This document shows positions 56,170-64,000 of a stretch of 64,000 nucleotides of DNA, one piece after another (the stretch's first letter is position 1; each line of letters begins with the position of its first letter). A program made the position numbers and the translations under genes. The notes under the pieces are model-generated. The model was not told where the DNA came from, made no database searches, and saw only the letters and a program-made list of their open reading frames with translations. This DNA comes from MWDV01 sp964634255 (GTDB taxonomy: Bacteria; Verrucomicrobiota; Verrucomicrobiia; Limisphaerales; MWDV01), in contig CAZWJC010000007.1 of the NCBI GenBank assembly GCA_964634255.1, forward strand, positions 1-64,000, written 5' to 3'.

Positions 56170-58512
56170 TTATCGCTTTGAAGCCTGCAACTGCGGAAGC
56201 CAGCGGTTTAACAGGTCGCGGCAGTTGATCACCTTCTCGATTAAATCGACCGGCACATAAAAGTACTGGTTCGAGGCCTCGAAGCCAAACCGCGAGTCGG
56301 CGGATTGCAGCGCGTGCAGCCGCCGCGCCTGGACAACTTCGTCGTTGAGCACCCGTTCCAGTTCAACCAGTGGTAGCGCGGCCTCCGCAGCCGTCTTGGC
56401 CGCCACGGCCGCACGCCTCGCCATAACAAACCGGGCCTGATTCGCCGTACTGCGGAAGTGGATTCCCGCCGCTTCAGCCACGCGGCATTCCGCTTCAAAC
56501 TCCTTCCGCTGGTTCGCCGAGACACCGTGGGCGGCAGCCGCCGCTCGCCGGAGTTCGTCCAGGGTGCGCGCGAATCCTGCAGCGACTTTCTCGAGCTGTT
56601 CAGCGAAGACTTCCGGCGGATAGATGCAACGCCACGAGTCCAGATCGTCGTACGGGAAACCCGTCATGCTGGCGCGGTAACCGGTCGGCTCCCCCCACAA
56701 GAGGTTGGCCGGCCCCAACTGCTGCGGCGCGGAATAGACCACGCCACCATGGTACGGGAATTCGCTGAACGCCGCGCTGAAGCCACGCCACGCCTGGACC
56801 ACCTCGCCGGCAAGCGTTTTTCCAAACCGCCGTTCAGCCACGCGCTGCATGGCCTGGTCTGCAGACCCGCCGGCCAGCGCCTCCGAAACCACTTCGAGAT
56901 TCGGTGAGGGATAGCCCCCGAGCGTCCAGCCCAACATCAGGCCGCTGACGTCGGCGCCGCGCAGGTTCTCTGCGTGCCGGGCCACATTCGCCACGGCGGG
57001 GATGTACGGTACGGAGGACAGCTCCCACGTGTTGCCCGCCTGAATCTTGGCGATGGCCTTCAACCCGCGCTCGCGCGCGATTCGCCAGTGTTCGGTGGCG
57101 CGCGGCCCGGGACCAACCGCCGAAATCGAATACTCCCCGACTTCGCTCTTCACGCCGCCGCGCTCAATCGGCAGCCGCCACTCGCTCACACTCATCAGCG
57201 CAACGCCCGGCGGCAGTTGCCGGATCGCGTCGCCCGCCCAAGCGTCGTTCCAGCCCCAATCCCACGCGATGAGTTGCGCCCGCGTTCCGGCTTGCTGGAT
57301 GCCGTCCTGGAACAATCGGTTGACTTCGGCAATCACGTCCGCCGGCGCGCGTTTGCCGCAGCGGGGACACTGCGCTCCTTGGCCGTGCGACCAGCAATTC
57401 GTCAGGTTTTCGGAGCCGCTGATGCTGAAGAAACCGCCCAAGTCCGGCACCGCCTTGCAGATCGTGGCGACGGACGAGCGGATGAATTCCTGAACGGCGG
57501 GCACGCTGGTGCAAAGCGCTGCGTGATCACCTTCCACAACGCCTTTAAGCTCCGGGTGGCTTGCGAAGAACGCGAGCGGCAGCGAACGCGGTTCGTTCAG
57601 GTACAGAAACACGCGAATTCCCTGTTTGCGCGCCCGAGCGACGAGCCGGCGGAGACTCTTCAGCCGCGTCTCATACTGCGTGCTGCGGTCCCGATCCCAC
57701 GGGCAAGGCGCTAGCTTGTGCAGCACCGCCTGCAGCCAGACGCCATTGACACCCGCTTGGGCGAGCTGCGCGAGGTAACCTTCCGGGTAGGAATCGGCCT
57801 CCGGCTCCAACAGGGGATCGCCATAAAGTGCGAAATAGGAGTAACAGAAGCGCAAGCCGTCGGTTGCACGAGGCTTCACGCGTACCGCCGGCTTCTGTGA
57901 AAGCCGCGCTACGAAACCAAAGAGCGGATCCTCCGCATGAGTCGCGCGCTCACCGAATTCCTCCCGCACGATTTGGGCGATGTCGCGTTCCCGCTGGAGT
58001 GTCGCCTCCTCGGGCGGCTGATAGCGGATCCGCTCGCACCGGGGCTTGAGGCTGCCGAGCTTGATGAACAGGAAATCGTCTTCGCGCAAGGCGAAGGCCA
58101 GTTGTTCCGCCGTCCAACCGAGCAGGTCCAGCAGTTGTTCGTACGGCAGCAGGTGCCAGTTCCGCCGGATGACCGAGAGTCGCGAGCGGGCCAGCTGATC
58201 CCGCGTGATGCGCGGCGGATCGCCCAGCCCCATCGCGCGCCCCAGGCGCAGGATATCCACCGGTTGCGCCCCGACTACCCGGGCCATCCGTTCGACAGAA
58301 ACAAGCGGCCAGTTGCGCCAGACAAACGCGTGCAGGCGATCTGGAAAATGCGGCAACGAAACCGGCTTGGGCGCCGCCCCCATGGGCAGGTCCGCAACCG
58401 TGACCCTTGGTTGGGCAGGCTTCCCCCCACCAACAGCCGGCAGGTCGCTCAGCATCCACCCGCCCGCCGAGAGGGAGGCGGCCTTTACGAAGCTACGTCT
58501 GGTCCAGTTCAT
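56170..58512 (-). CDS. Tat-exported large protein of unknown function
   Basis: A 780-aa protein with a Tat-type signal (NWTRRSFVKAASLSAGGWML). The start at 58512 puts the twin-arginine near residue 5. Visible parts include QYETRLKSLRRLVARARKQG and RVFLYLNEPRSLPLAFFASH (TIM-barrel-like), GLMLGWTLGGYPSPNLEVVS and GYRASMTGFPYDDLDSWRCI. It resembles putative sugar-active Tat proteins of PVC bacteria, but I cannot name the family. It is the first gene upstream of tRNA-Val, 117 bases away. Confidence 0.7.
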   Translation of the reverse strand: MNWTRRSFVKAASLSAGGWMLSDLPAVGGGKPAQPRVTVADLPMGAAPKPVSLPHFPDRLHAFVWRNWPLVSVERMARVVGAQPVDILRLGRAMGLGDPPRITRDQLARSRLSVIRRNWHLLPYEQLLDLLGWTAEQLAFALREDDFLFIKLGSLKPRCERIRYQPPEEATLQRERDIAQIVREEFGERATHAEDPLFGFVARLSQKPAVRVKPRATDGLRFCYSYFALYGDPLLEPEADSYPEGYLAQLAQAGVNGVWLQAVLHKLAPCPWDRDRSTQYETRLKSLRRLVARARKQGIRVFLYLNEPRSLPLAFFASHPELKGVVEGDHAALCTSVPAVQEFIRSSVATICKAVPDLGGFFSISGSENLTNCWSHGQGAQCPRCGKRAPADVIAEVNRLFQDGIQQAGTRAQLIAWDWGWNDAWAGDAIRQLPPGVALMSVSEWRLPIERGGVKSEVGEYSISAVGPGPRATEHWRIARERGLKAIAKIQAGNTWELSSVPYIPAVANVARHAENLRGADVSGLMLGWTLGGYPSPNLEVVSEALAGGSADQAMQRVAERRFGKTLAGEVVQAWRGFSAAFSEFPYHGGVVYSAPQQLGPANLLWGEPTGYRASMTGFPYDDLDSWRCIYPPEVFAEQLEKVAAGFARTLDELRRAAAAAHGVSANQRKEFEAECRVAEAAGIHFRSTANQARFVMARRAAVAAKTAAEAALPLVELERVLNDEVVQARRLHALQSADSRFGFEASNQYFYVPVDLIEKVINCRDLLNRWLPQLQASKR

Positions 58513-58629
58513 GATTATTCCAACCACTGCGGGCGCCCTTCGCACGTCGCGGAAGCAACCCCGGATTCGCCGGCTCGACTTCGCGCTTGCCAACGGCGGT
58601 CCCGTCTTGCACCTTTCAGCCTGCCGGTT

Positions 58630-58705
58630 GCGCGGTTAGCTCAGTTGGTAGAGCACTACCTCGACACGGTAGGGGTCACAGGTTCGAGTCCTGTACCGCG
58701 CACCA
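58630..58705 (+). tRNA. tRNA-Val (anticodon GAC), with C33
   Basis: A complete 76-nucleotide cloverleaf: acceptor GCGCGGT paired with ACCGCGC, D arm GCTCAGTTGGTAGAGC, anticodon stem CTACC/GGTAG, T arm ACAGGTTCGAGTCCTGT and encoded CCA end. The seven-base anticodon loop is TCGACAC, giving anticodon GAC for valine, but position 33, almost always T, is C. It lies between the Tat protein gene and the phosphoesterase gene. Confidence 0.95.
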
Positions 58706-58709
58706 TCCC

Positions 58710-60596
58710 CTATTCCTCGGCCTTGATCAATGCCACTTGGCCATCGAAATCCGTAACCAACACACGCTTTGCGCTGAGCGGCACGACCGTGTTCATCACT
58801 CCGGTGCCGAGTTTGTGTTGCCAAAGGATGCTGCCGGTTTGAGCGTCGAGTGCCAGCAGGACACCGTTCTTCGTCCCGTAAAAGACCACGCCGTCTTTCT
58901 CCACCAGCATTCCGGAGTTGATGTCGTAGCCAAACTTGGCATTCGTACTCCAGACCTTCTCGGGTTGACTCGGTTCGGTGGCCAGGGCGTGGATGAAGTC
59001 ATTCATCGCCCGGACGTAGATGCGTTTCCCGTCCTCCGACAGGCCGATGGATTCGCGACCACCGAAATCACCCGTACGCCAGACCTGCCCCCCGGTTTGC
59101 GCGTCAATCGCTGTGATCTTACGGTCGGGGGCAACAATGAACACCTTGCCCTGCGCAGCTACCGGCCAGCAGGCGGCGGGCGAGAGGAGCGCTCCGGGCC
59201 GGTCGCCTTTCCATTTCCAGGCCAGCGCGCCGGTCTTCGCATCCAACGCGTAGAGCCAGCCGCCCCACGCGCCGAAGATGACTTTGCCATCATGGACCAA
59301 GGGGCGCGTTTCGACGAATCCCTGGACCTCGTTGAATTCCCAAACCGGCTTTCCATCCGCCAAACTCAAGGCTCGAAACTGGCCTTCGCTAGAGCCGATG
59401 TAAACCAAACCATCGGCGATCCGCGGACACGCAACAATCGGGCGGGCGGTTTTGAATCGCCAGAGCCGCTTGCCGTTCGCTGCCTTGAGGGCGTAAACGC
59501 AGCCATCTGCCGACGCGAACACCACGCGGTCATCCGCGACGTCCGGCGTCGAATACACGGCGTTCCGCGCTTTGAACTTCCAGCGCACTTCCCCGGATTC
59601 CAAGGTGTAGGCGCGTACCACGCCCGAGGCGTCGCCCACGATGGCGAGGTCCTGCCACACGGCTGGCGTCGAGGCGATCGTGAAGCCGGTGACTTGCCGC
59701 CAGCGGGGCTTCACATTGGCGAACTGCTGGTTCATCGCGAAATCCGGTCGGGGATAGTTGTTCGTGCTGCCGACATAGTCACGCCGCCCCAGCTGGACAG
59801 AATGCCATTCGGTCTGACCGCGTTTGCCGTGCAGGTGCTCGGCAAAGGTCATGTGCCCATCGCGGATTTCCACGAGGGTAAAGCCACCCGCCGGTTTGCC
59901 GGCGCGCAGGTTGGAGCGGCCCATCACGCCGGGGACACCTTCAAAATCCATCTTGCGATTGCTGTGGCCATGCCCGACCAACACGGCCTGTGTGTTGACG
60001 CGCTTGAGTCGGTCCAGCACCTCGAACCAATTGGCGATGCCGTCATCGAGCGGATAATGCGTGACGAAGATGATGGGGCGGTTGTGAACCTTGGCGAGTT
60101 GCTCGTCCAACCAACGGATGTCTTGCGGGGCAAAGTGTCCGTCGCCCATCTTCATCAGCGGCCCCTCGTGCATGCCGATAAACCGGTACCCGCCGTGGTC
60201 AAAAACGAAGCGGTCGCTGCCAAAGATATGCGGGAAGTCTGTCGCGCCCGATTCGGACCACTTCGTATCGTGGTTGCCCGGGATGATCCGAAGCGGGACT
60301 TTCAGATCGCGGAGGATGTCTTTGGTCAAGGTCAGTTGAAGGCGCGAGCCGTATTCTGTGATGTCGCCGGAGATGACCACAAACTTCACGTCCGGCAACG
60401 CGTTGATGTCCCGCACCGCCGCACGCAAGTCGTCCGCTGCCGTCTCCGAGCCGACGTGCGTGTCGCTGAGCCAGGCAAAGCGGAAGCCGTCGCCCGCCCG
60501 CAGTGGGAGCGTGAGCAGGCAAACGAGAAGCGGGAGAAAGGCTGCGAAAGAAGCGCAGCGACGCACGCTGGCGAGCAGAAACCGGTTTGTGTTCAT
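58710..60596 (-). CDS. Exported metallophosphoesterase with PQQ-type beta-propeller
   Basis: A 628-aa protein with a signal peptide (MNTNRFLLASVRRCASFAAF LPLLVCLLTLPLRA). Residues about 45-300 are a calcineurin-like phosphoesterase: FAWLSDTHVGSE, VVISGDITEYG, IIPGNHDTKWSES, FVTHYPLDDG and VLVGHGHSNRKM supply the metal-binding DxH, GDxxxxG, GNH and GHxH motifs. The C-terminal half is a PQQ/quinoprotein-like propeller of YALKAANGKRLWRFKT and LYALDAKTGALAWKWKGD repeats. It is likely a periplasmic phosphoesterase with a binding propeller. The ATG at 60596 was chosen over an upstream start at 60623. Confidence 0.85.
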   Translation of the reverse strand: MNTNRFLLASVRRCASFAAFLPLLVCLLTLPLRAGDGFRFAWLSDTHVGSETAADDLRAAVRDINALPDVKFVVISGDITEYGSRLQLTLTKDILRDLKVPLRIIPGNHDTKWSESGATDFPHIFGSDRFVFDHGGYRFIGMHEGPLMKMGDGHFAPQDIRWLDEQLAKVHNRPIIFVTHYPLDDGIANWFEVLDRLKRVNTQAVLVGHGHSNRKMDFEGVPGVMGRSNLRAGKPAGGFTLVEIRDGHMTFAEHLHGKRGQTEWHSVQLGRRDYVGSTNNYPRPDFAMNQQFANVKPRWRQVTGFTIASTPAVWQDLAIVGDASGVVRAYTLESGEVRWKFKARNAVYSTPDVADDRVVFASADGCVYALKAANGKRLWRFKTARPIVACPRIADGLVYIGSSEGQFRALSLADGKPVWEFNEVQGFVETRPLVHDGKVIFGAWGGWLYALDAKTGALAWKWKGDRPGALLSPAACWPVAAQGKVFIVAPDRKITAIDAQTGGQVWRTGDFGGRESIGLSEDGKRIYVRAMNDFIHALATEPSQPEKVWSTNAKFGYDINSGMLVEKDGVVFYGTKNGVLLALDAQTGSILWQHKLGTGVMNTVVPLSAKRVLVTDFDGQVALIKAEE

Positions 60597-60709
60597 CGGC
60601 ACTAAGGTCTGGTCCGCGCGCAAGTCAGGCGCGCGGTCGCATTGTCCCGGGGAGACCCGGACGTTTCAAGCGGGATAACGATTCATCCCCGCGGAAACGC
60701 GCACCGCGC

Positions 60710-61708
60710 TCAACCCAGCTTGCGCAGGAAGGCTATTTCCTTTTGCAGGATTGAAGCGCGCTCCGCCTCGGGGAAGCGCCCCAGCGATTCGTTCTCCACG
60801 CAGAGGTCGCCGGCGTAGCCTGCTTTGCGCAAGATCGCGGCGATGCGCTGAAAGTCCAAGTCGCCCTCGTAAACGGGGCAATTGTATTTGGCGTATTCCC
60901 AGCCCATCTCACGCTTCGTATTCCGCTTGTCCTCCGGGTAATGAATGCTCTTGCAGTGGGTGTGGACCACATGCGGCGCGAACCGCTCGTAGATTCGATA
61001 CACCTGATCCAGCGGGTGCCCCCACCAATACAGATTCGCCGTATCCAACGTCACGCCCAATCGGTCCGAGCCCACGCCTTTGAGAATTTGCTCCATCAGG
61101 TCGGGATCGTTGGTGGCCTTGCCGTGGTTTTCGATGCCGAAACGAACCTTGGTGCTTTTCGTGGCGTCGCAAAGCTGCCTGCACGCCTTGGTCGCAAAAG
61201 CCGCGAACTCCTCCAGCTTGAGCGCCCGGGGCACGACATCAATGCGGATCACCGGCACGCCGAGTTGTTCCGCAACCTTCGCGAGCCCCTGGGTCATCTC
61301 GATTTCTTGATCAAGGCGCTCCTCAAACCGGTTGTGCATGCAAAACGCGCTGATGCGGCGACCATTCGCCTCCAAGTCCGCCTTCAGCTTGGCGACGCCT
61401 TCCGCGGTGGCGACGGCGTATTGCTTCCCCGGGGCGACGAGGCTGGACAGGACCAACTCGTCGTTGACGTCAGCCTCGAAGCAATCGGCTTCGAGTTGTT
61501 TTAGCGCTGCCCAACTGTCGGCCTTGTTCACGAATTGCAGATGCACGTCACGGCAGCCCACGGGCCAGCGTTCCGATTTGGGAGCGGCAAGAGCCCGATC
61601 GGCCAGACGAAGCGCTCCTGAAGCTGCGGCCACGGTCACTGTGGTTTGGAGAAAACGACGGCGATTGATCCCTACTGAGTTACCCATAAGTGACATTCCC
61701 AAAATCAC
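60710..61708 (-). CDS. Tat-exported sugar-phosphate isomerase/epimerase-like protein
   Basis: A 332-aa TIM-barrel protein (xylose isomerase-like family) with a Tat signal (VGINRRRFLQTTVTVAAASG; start at 61708 or Met at 61687). Metal-site segments are RFGIENHGKATNDPD, GVTLDTANLYWWGHP, VVHTHCKSIHYPEDKR and LCVENESLGRF, the usual Glu, Asp, His and Glu positions. It probably isomerises or epimerises a sugar in the periplasm. It overlaps the aldo/keto reductase by four bases (ATGA) and is co-directional. Confidence 0.83.
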   Translation of the reverse strand: MILGMSLMGNSVGINRRRFLQTTVTVAAASGALRLADRALAAPKSERWPVGCRDVHLQFVNKADSWAALKQLEADCFEADVNDELVLSSLVAPGKQYAVATAEGVAKLKADLEANGRRISAFCMHNRFEERLDQEIEMTQGLAKVAEQLGVPVIRIDVVPRALKLEEFAAFATKACRQLCDATKSTKVRFGIENHGKATNDPDLMEQILKGVGSDRLGVTLDTANLYWWGHPLDQVYRIYERFAPHVVHTHCKSIHYPEDKRNTKREMGWEYAKYNCPVYEGDLDFQRIAAILRKAGYAGDLCVENESLGRFPEAERASILQKEIAFLRKLG

Positions 61709-62607
61709 ACCTTGGTTACCGGCACCTTCCGCACACGGCTGGCGATGTCATCCACCTCCGTCATGCTCTCGCACCCGACATTCAGCACGTCCACGCAACC
61801 GAGGCCGAGCACATACTTGACGGACGCGTTCTTTTTCTCGTCGTCATTCCGGAACTTGCCTTCGCCCATGATCTTCATCCCCACCACGCCCTTGCCCGCC
61901 GCGTGCATCTTCTCCAAGACCGGCACGACGACTTCCGGAGCGCCGTCCATGCTCTGACCATAGGGGTTGATGCGCGTGTGAACCGAATCCACCCACGGTT
62001 CATCGGCAGCCACCTTTAACGCCTCAAGCGAGTGGCACGAAACGCCGTGCGCGCGGATCGAGCCCTTCTCCTTGAGCTTGGCCAGGGTGTCCATTTGCTT
62101 GCGCAACTCCTCGTTCCACTTGCCGGAGGTGACGCAGTGCAACAGAACGAGGTCAATGTAGTCCGTGCCCAATTCGCGGAGAAAGCGTTCCACCACTACA
62201 TCAGCGTCCGGTCGCTCCTTTTCCGGAATGCCGCCATCGTGGAACCAGATCTTCGTCACCACCTGAAAACGGTCACGTTGGATGCCTTTCAGGGCTGGGA
62301 TGACATACGGGTGAGTGCCGTAGAGGTCCGCCAAGTCGAACATCCGGGTCCCCCGGTCAAATGACTCGCGGATCAGCGTCTCGAACTTTTCCTTACCCAT
62401 GCGGGTGTGATTGGACTGGCGCTGGCCGCCGCGCATGCCCGTGCCCAGGCAGAAGCGCGAAGTCTTGATCTTCGTCCGGCCCAGTGTTACCGGCCCGTAG
62501 GGATCGAAGGTCTGCGGTTTGGATTCCGCCGCCCGCAAGAGTGGAGTGCTGACGACAAGAGCGCCCGCCGCGAGGGCGGACCGACGGAGGAATTCACGAC
62601 GTTTCAT
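61705..62607 (-). CDS. Tat-exported aldo/keto reductase
   Basis: A 300-aa TIM-barrel oxidoreductase with a Tat signal (MKRREFLRRSALAAGALVVS; ATG at 62607). FDLADLYGTHPYV holds the Asp and Tyr of the tetrad, VTKIWFHDGG the Lys, and DYIDLVLLHCVTS the His. NPYGQSMDG-type loops and GMKIMGEGKFRNDDEKKNAS lead to the nucleotide-binding end. It reduces or oxidises a small aldehyde or sugar. It is upstream of, and coupled to, the sugar isomerase-like gene, so the two likely act on one substrate. Confidence 0.85.
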   Translation of the reverse strand: MKRREFLRRSALAAGALVVSTPLLRAAESKPQTFDPYGPVTLGRTKIKTSRFCLGTGMRGGQRQSNHTRMGKEKFETLIRESFDRGTRMFDLADLYGTHPYVIPALKGIQRDRFQVVTKIWFHDGGIPEKERPDADVVVERFLRELGTDYIDLVLLHCVTSGKWNEELRKQMDTLAKLKEKGSIRAHGVSCHSLEALKVAADEPWVDSVHTRINPYGQSMDGAPEVVVPVLEKMHAAGKGVVGMKIMGEGKFRNDDEKKNASVKYVLGLGCVDVLNVGCESMTEVDDIASRVRKVPVTKV

Positions 62608-62760
62608 GAGGAGTGACTCGTTGGCGGCCTTTCGGATTTGGCTTAGCGTTTGACTCATAACCGGTTTCATGCGCGCGGCCAACGAGTGCCACAGTTATGC
62701 CGGAAATGCAACTCCCGGGCCGAAGTCATCCGCATGAAATACCTCATCCCTCACTGCGGC

Positions 62761-64000
62761 TTATTGATCATAGGTGCTTGTGATGGTGCCGACGAGGTAC
62801 GCATCGCTCGTTGTGCCGTCGTCGTAGCGGTCGAGCACGACGTGTGTCGTGTGGCCGGGCGTCGTACTGTAGGTATCACCGAACGAAATGTCGTAGTGGA
62901 CGATTCGTTGGGTGTTGGCGAACAGCGTGAGCGACGCGCCCGTGGCGGGACTGGACAGCGCGTTCCGGTAAACGACCTGCGTGCCGTTTGTATTGATGCC
63001 AATGCAGTTGATCACCTGGCGACCGGGCGAAGCGGGATAGGTCAGTCGCAATCCCGCGGAAGTGCCGTCGCGCTCCAGCGTCAATTTGTCGGTGCGGGCG
63101 ACGATGCTGCCTGCCGTCGTCGCGGTGCTCCGCACCCGGCGGATCACCAAGCCGTCCGAGCCCGACGGATAACCCGGCGCTGCCGCACCCACCTCACTGC
63201 CGGAACGAACCGCTCCCGTGGTCCGAATCGAGCCAACCACATCAAGCGCCACGGCGGGATTGCTCTTGCCGATGCCGACTTTGCCGCCCTGGGTGATGCT
63301 CAGCCGGTTGGTGCCATAGGTGTAGAAGTCGAGGCCGTACTGGTTTCCACCCGCGGTGCGTTTCGAGGCGATGCCCTCCCCGCTGAAGCTGCCGAACGTG
63401 AGGCCGGGCAGGAGCGCTCCAGAGTTCAGGCTGGTCGGGTCAATCATCACGTTGCCGTCGTTGCGCCAGCGCAGGGCCAGAACCTGGCCGCACCCCGTAC
63501 CCAAACCACCGCCATCACAGCCGTATAGCACCGGGCCGTCCACGTTCACCCCACCGAACAACTTGCCCGCACCGTACCAGCCAAGGCCGTGGTTCAAATC
63601 GCCACTCCCGCGGAAAAACAGTTCGGAATCGTTTAGCCGGGCGTTGCCGCCGATGTTCAACACGTCCGAGCCCACAGCGGTGCCGATTCCGACGCTGGCA
63701 AGGAAGCTGTTATTGCCGAGGAAGGTCTGTCCGGCATTCAGGCGAGCTACGTTTGTGGAGAGCCGCGTATCGGTCAGCGTTCCGGCGTTGAGGTTGCCGG
63801 CGTTCTGGTAGAATGCGCCATGCTGACCGTCGAGCAAATCGGCGCTCACCGCGGTCAAACCGGAGCCGTTCCCTTGGAAAGCGGTGGCGGACACAGTGCC
63901 GCCAACCTTCAGCGCGAAGGCGGGATCGTTGGCCGTGTTGATGCCGACGCCCCGGCTCGAAGTGATCTTCAGGTCATTGCCTGCGGAGATAGTCAGGTCG
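62761..64000 (-). CDS. Truncated repeat-rich surface or tail-fibre-like protein (5' end outside window)
   Basis: The frame is open from its stop at 62761 to the window end, giving 413 visible residues with no start; the internal GTG near 63894 is in frame but not a real start. Sequence: KITSSRGVGINTANDPAFAL, KVGGTVSATAFQGNGSGLTA, VGIGTAVGSDVLNIGGNARL, RLSITQGGKVGIGKSNPAVA, LDVVGSIRTTGAVRSGSEVG. This matches the repetitive VGIGT.NP..LDV..... type found in tail-fibre-like or adhesin-like proteins of many bacteria, ending in a beta-rich globular domain. Likely a surface or secreted protein. The size of the full protein is unknown. Confidence 0.65.
   Translation of the reverse strand, partial: DLTISAGNDLKITSSRGVGINTANDPAFALKVGGTVSATAFQGNGSGLTAVSADLLDGQHGAFYQNAGNLNAGTLTDTRLSTNVARLNAGQTFLGNNSFLASVGIGTAVGSDVLNIGGNARLNDSELFFRGSGDLNHGLGWYGAGKLFGGVNVDGPVLYGCDGGGLGTGCGQVLALRWRNDGNVMIDPTSLNSGALLPGLTFGSFSGEGIASKRTAGGNQYGLDFYTYGTNRLSITQGGKVGIGKSNPAVALDVVGSIRTTGAVRSGSEVGAAAPGYPSGSDGLVIRRVRSTATTAGSIVARTDKLTLERDGTSAGLRLTYPASPGRQVINCIGINTNGTQVVYRNALSSPATGASLTLFANTQRIVHYDISFGDTYSTTPGHTTHVVLDRYDDGTTSDAYLVGTITSTYDQ

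Noticed and set aside
1..64000. CRISPR array
   Set aside because: No evenly spaced repeats with unique spacers were seen. The repeats present are inverted, word-like or tandem direct repeats of about 10 bases.

Overview
The window looks like a chromosomal segment of a GC-rich member of the Verrucomicrobiota (PVC superphylum), probably a Pedosphaera/Limisphaera-like lineage. This is inferred from several features: a PVC-type bacterial microcompartment (BMC) locus with divergent DeoR regulator; a type-II-like pseudopilin with the [20 protein letters not shown] leader; many Tat-exported or signal-peptide-bearing proteins; a verrucomicrobial-style C-terminal tail on exported proteins; and intergenic word-like quasi-palindromic repeats. 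No plasmid, phage or CRISPR hallmarks are evident.

Layout. 1-4.4 kb: TCA-cycle genes (end of citrate synthase, sucC and sucD, the latter two split by two small ORFs) and a YggT-like membrane protein. 4.4-5.5 kb: a receiver-histidine kinase. 5.9-16.0 kb: the BMC locus on the minus strand, read away from a divergent deoR-type gene. It encodes PduL phosphotransacylase, three BMC-H and three BMC-P shell proteins, acetate kinase, CoA-acylating aldehyde dehydrogenase, class II sugar-phosphate aldolase and a 430-aa aldolase-like protein with an encapsulation-peptide-like tail. An unrecognised 177-aa protein and a UPF0175/PIN toxin-antitoxin pair are embedded in it. The inferred pathway is deoxysugar phosphate (fuculose/rhamnulose-1-P) -> lactaldehyde -> lactyl-CoA -> lactyl-P -> lactate + ATP inside a protein shell. 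16-20 kb: radical SAM protein, ACE-like M2 peptidase, peroxiredoxin. 20.2-30 kb: two PfkB kinases with a SIS isomerase, a BspA-type LRR protein, an ETF-quinone-oxidoreductase-like flavoprotein/ferredoxin, a B3-type metallo-beta-lactamase-fold lipoprotein and an acyl-CoA dehydrogenase. Two decayed copies of an etfB-start/flavoprotein-end chimera lie here. 30-40.7 kb: papain-like lipoprotein, UvrA, gpsA-plsY, rpsP-khpA-trmD-rplS, RfaE-like kinase and a GHL10-type glycosidase. 40.7-47 kb: small lipoprotein, pseudopilin, RNase P RNA (minus strand), zinc-ribbon coiled-coil protein, CvpA-like protein, and a polyprenyl synthase/ECF sigma/anti-sigma-like operon. 47-64 kb: Ski2-like helicase, YgjP-type metallopeptidase, DNA polymerase IV, secreted glycosidase-like protein, endonuclease I, mtnA, a large Tat protein, tRNA-Val(GAC), a phosphoesterase/PQQ-propeller protein, sugar-phosphate isomerase, aldo/keto reductase and a truncated repeat-rich surface protein.

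The most unusual signals are: (i) short quasi-palindromic or word-repeat elements that occur both between genes and in frame inside proteins (four places in UvrA, one each in the flavoprotein, helicase and MtnA); (ii) the extra genes embedded in the BMC operon; (iii) the repeated etfB/flavoprotein chimeric relic; (iv) a triple 10-bp direct repeat in the BMC control region; and (v) a tRNA-Val with C instead of U at position 33. Family assignments come from recognised motifs only; no database search was run.
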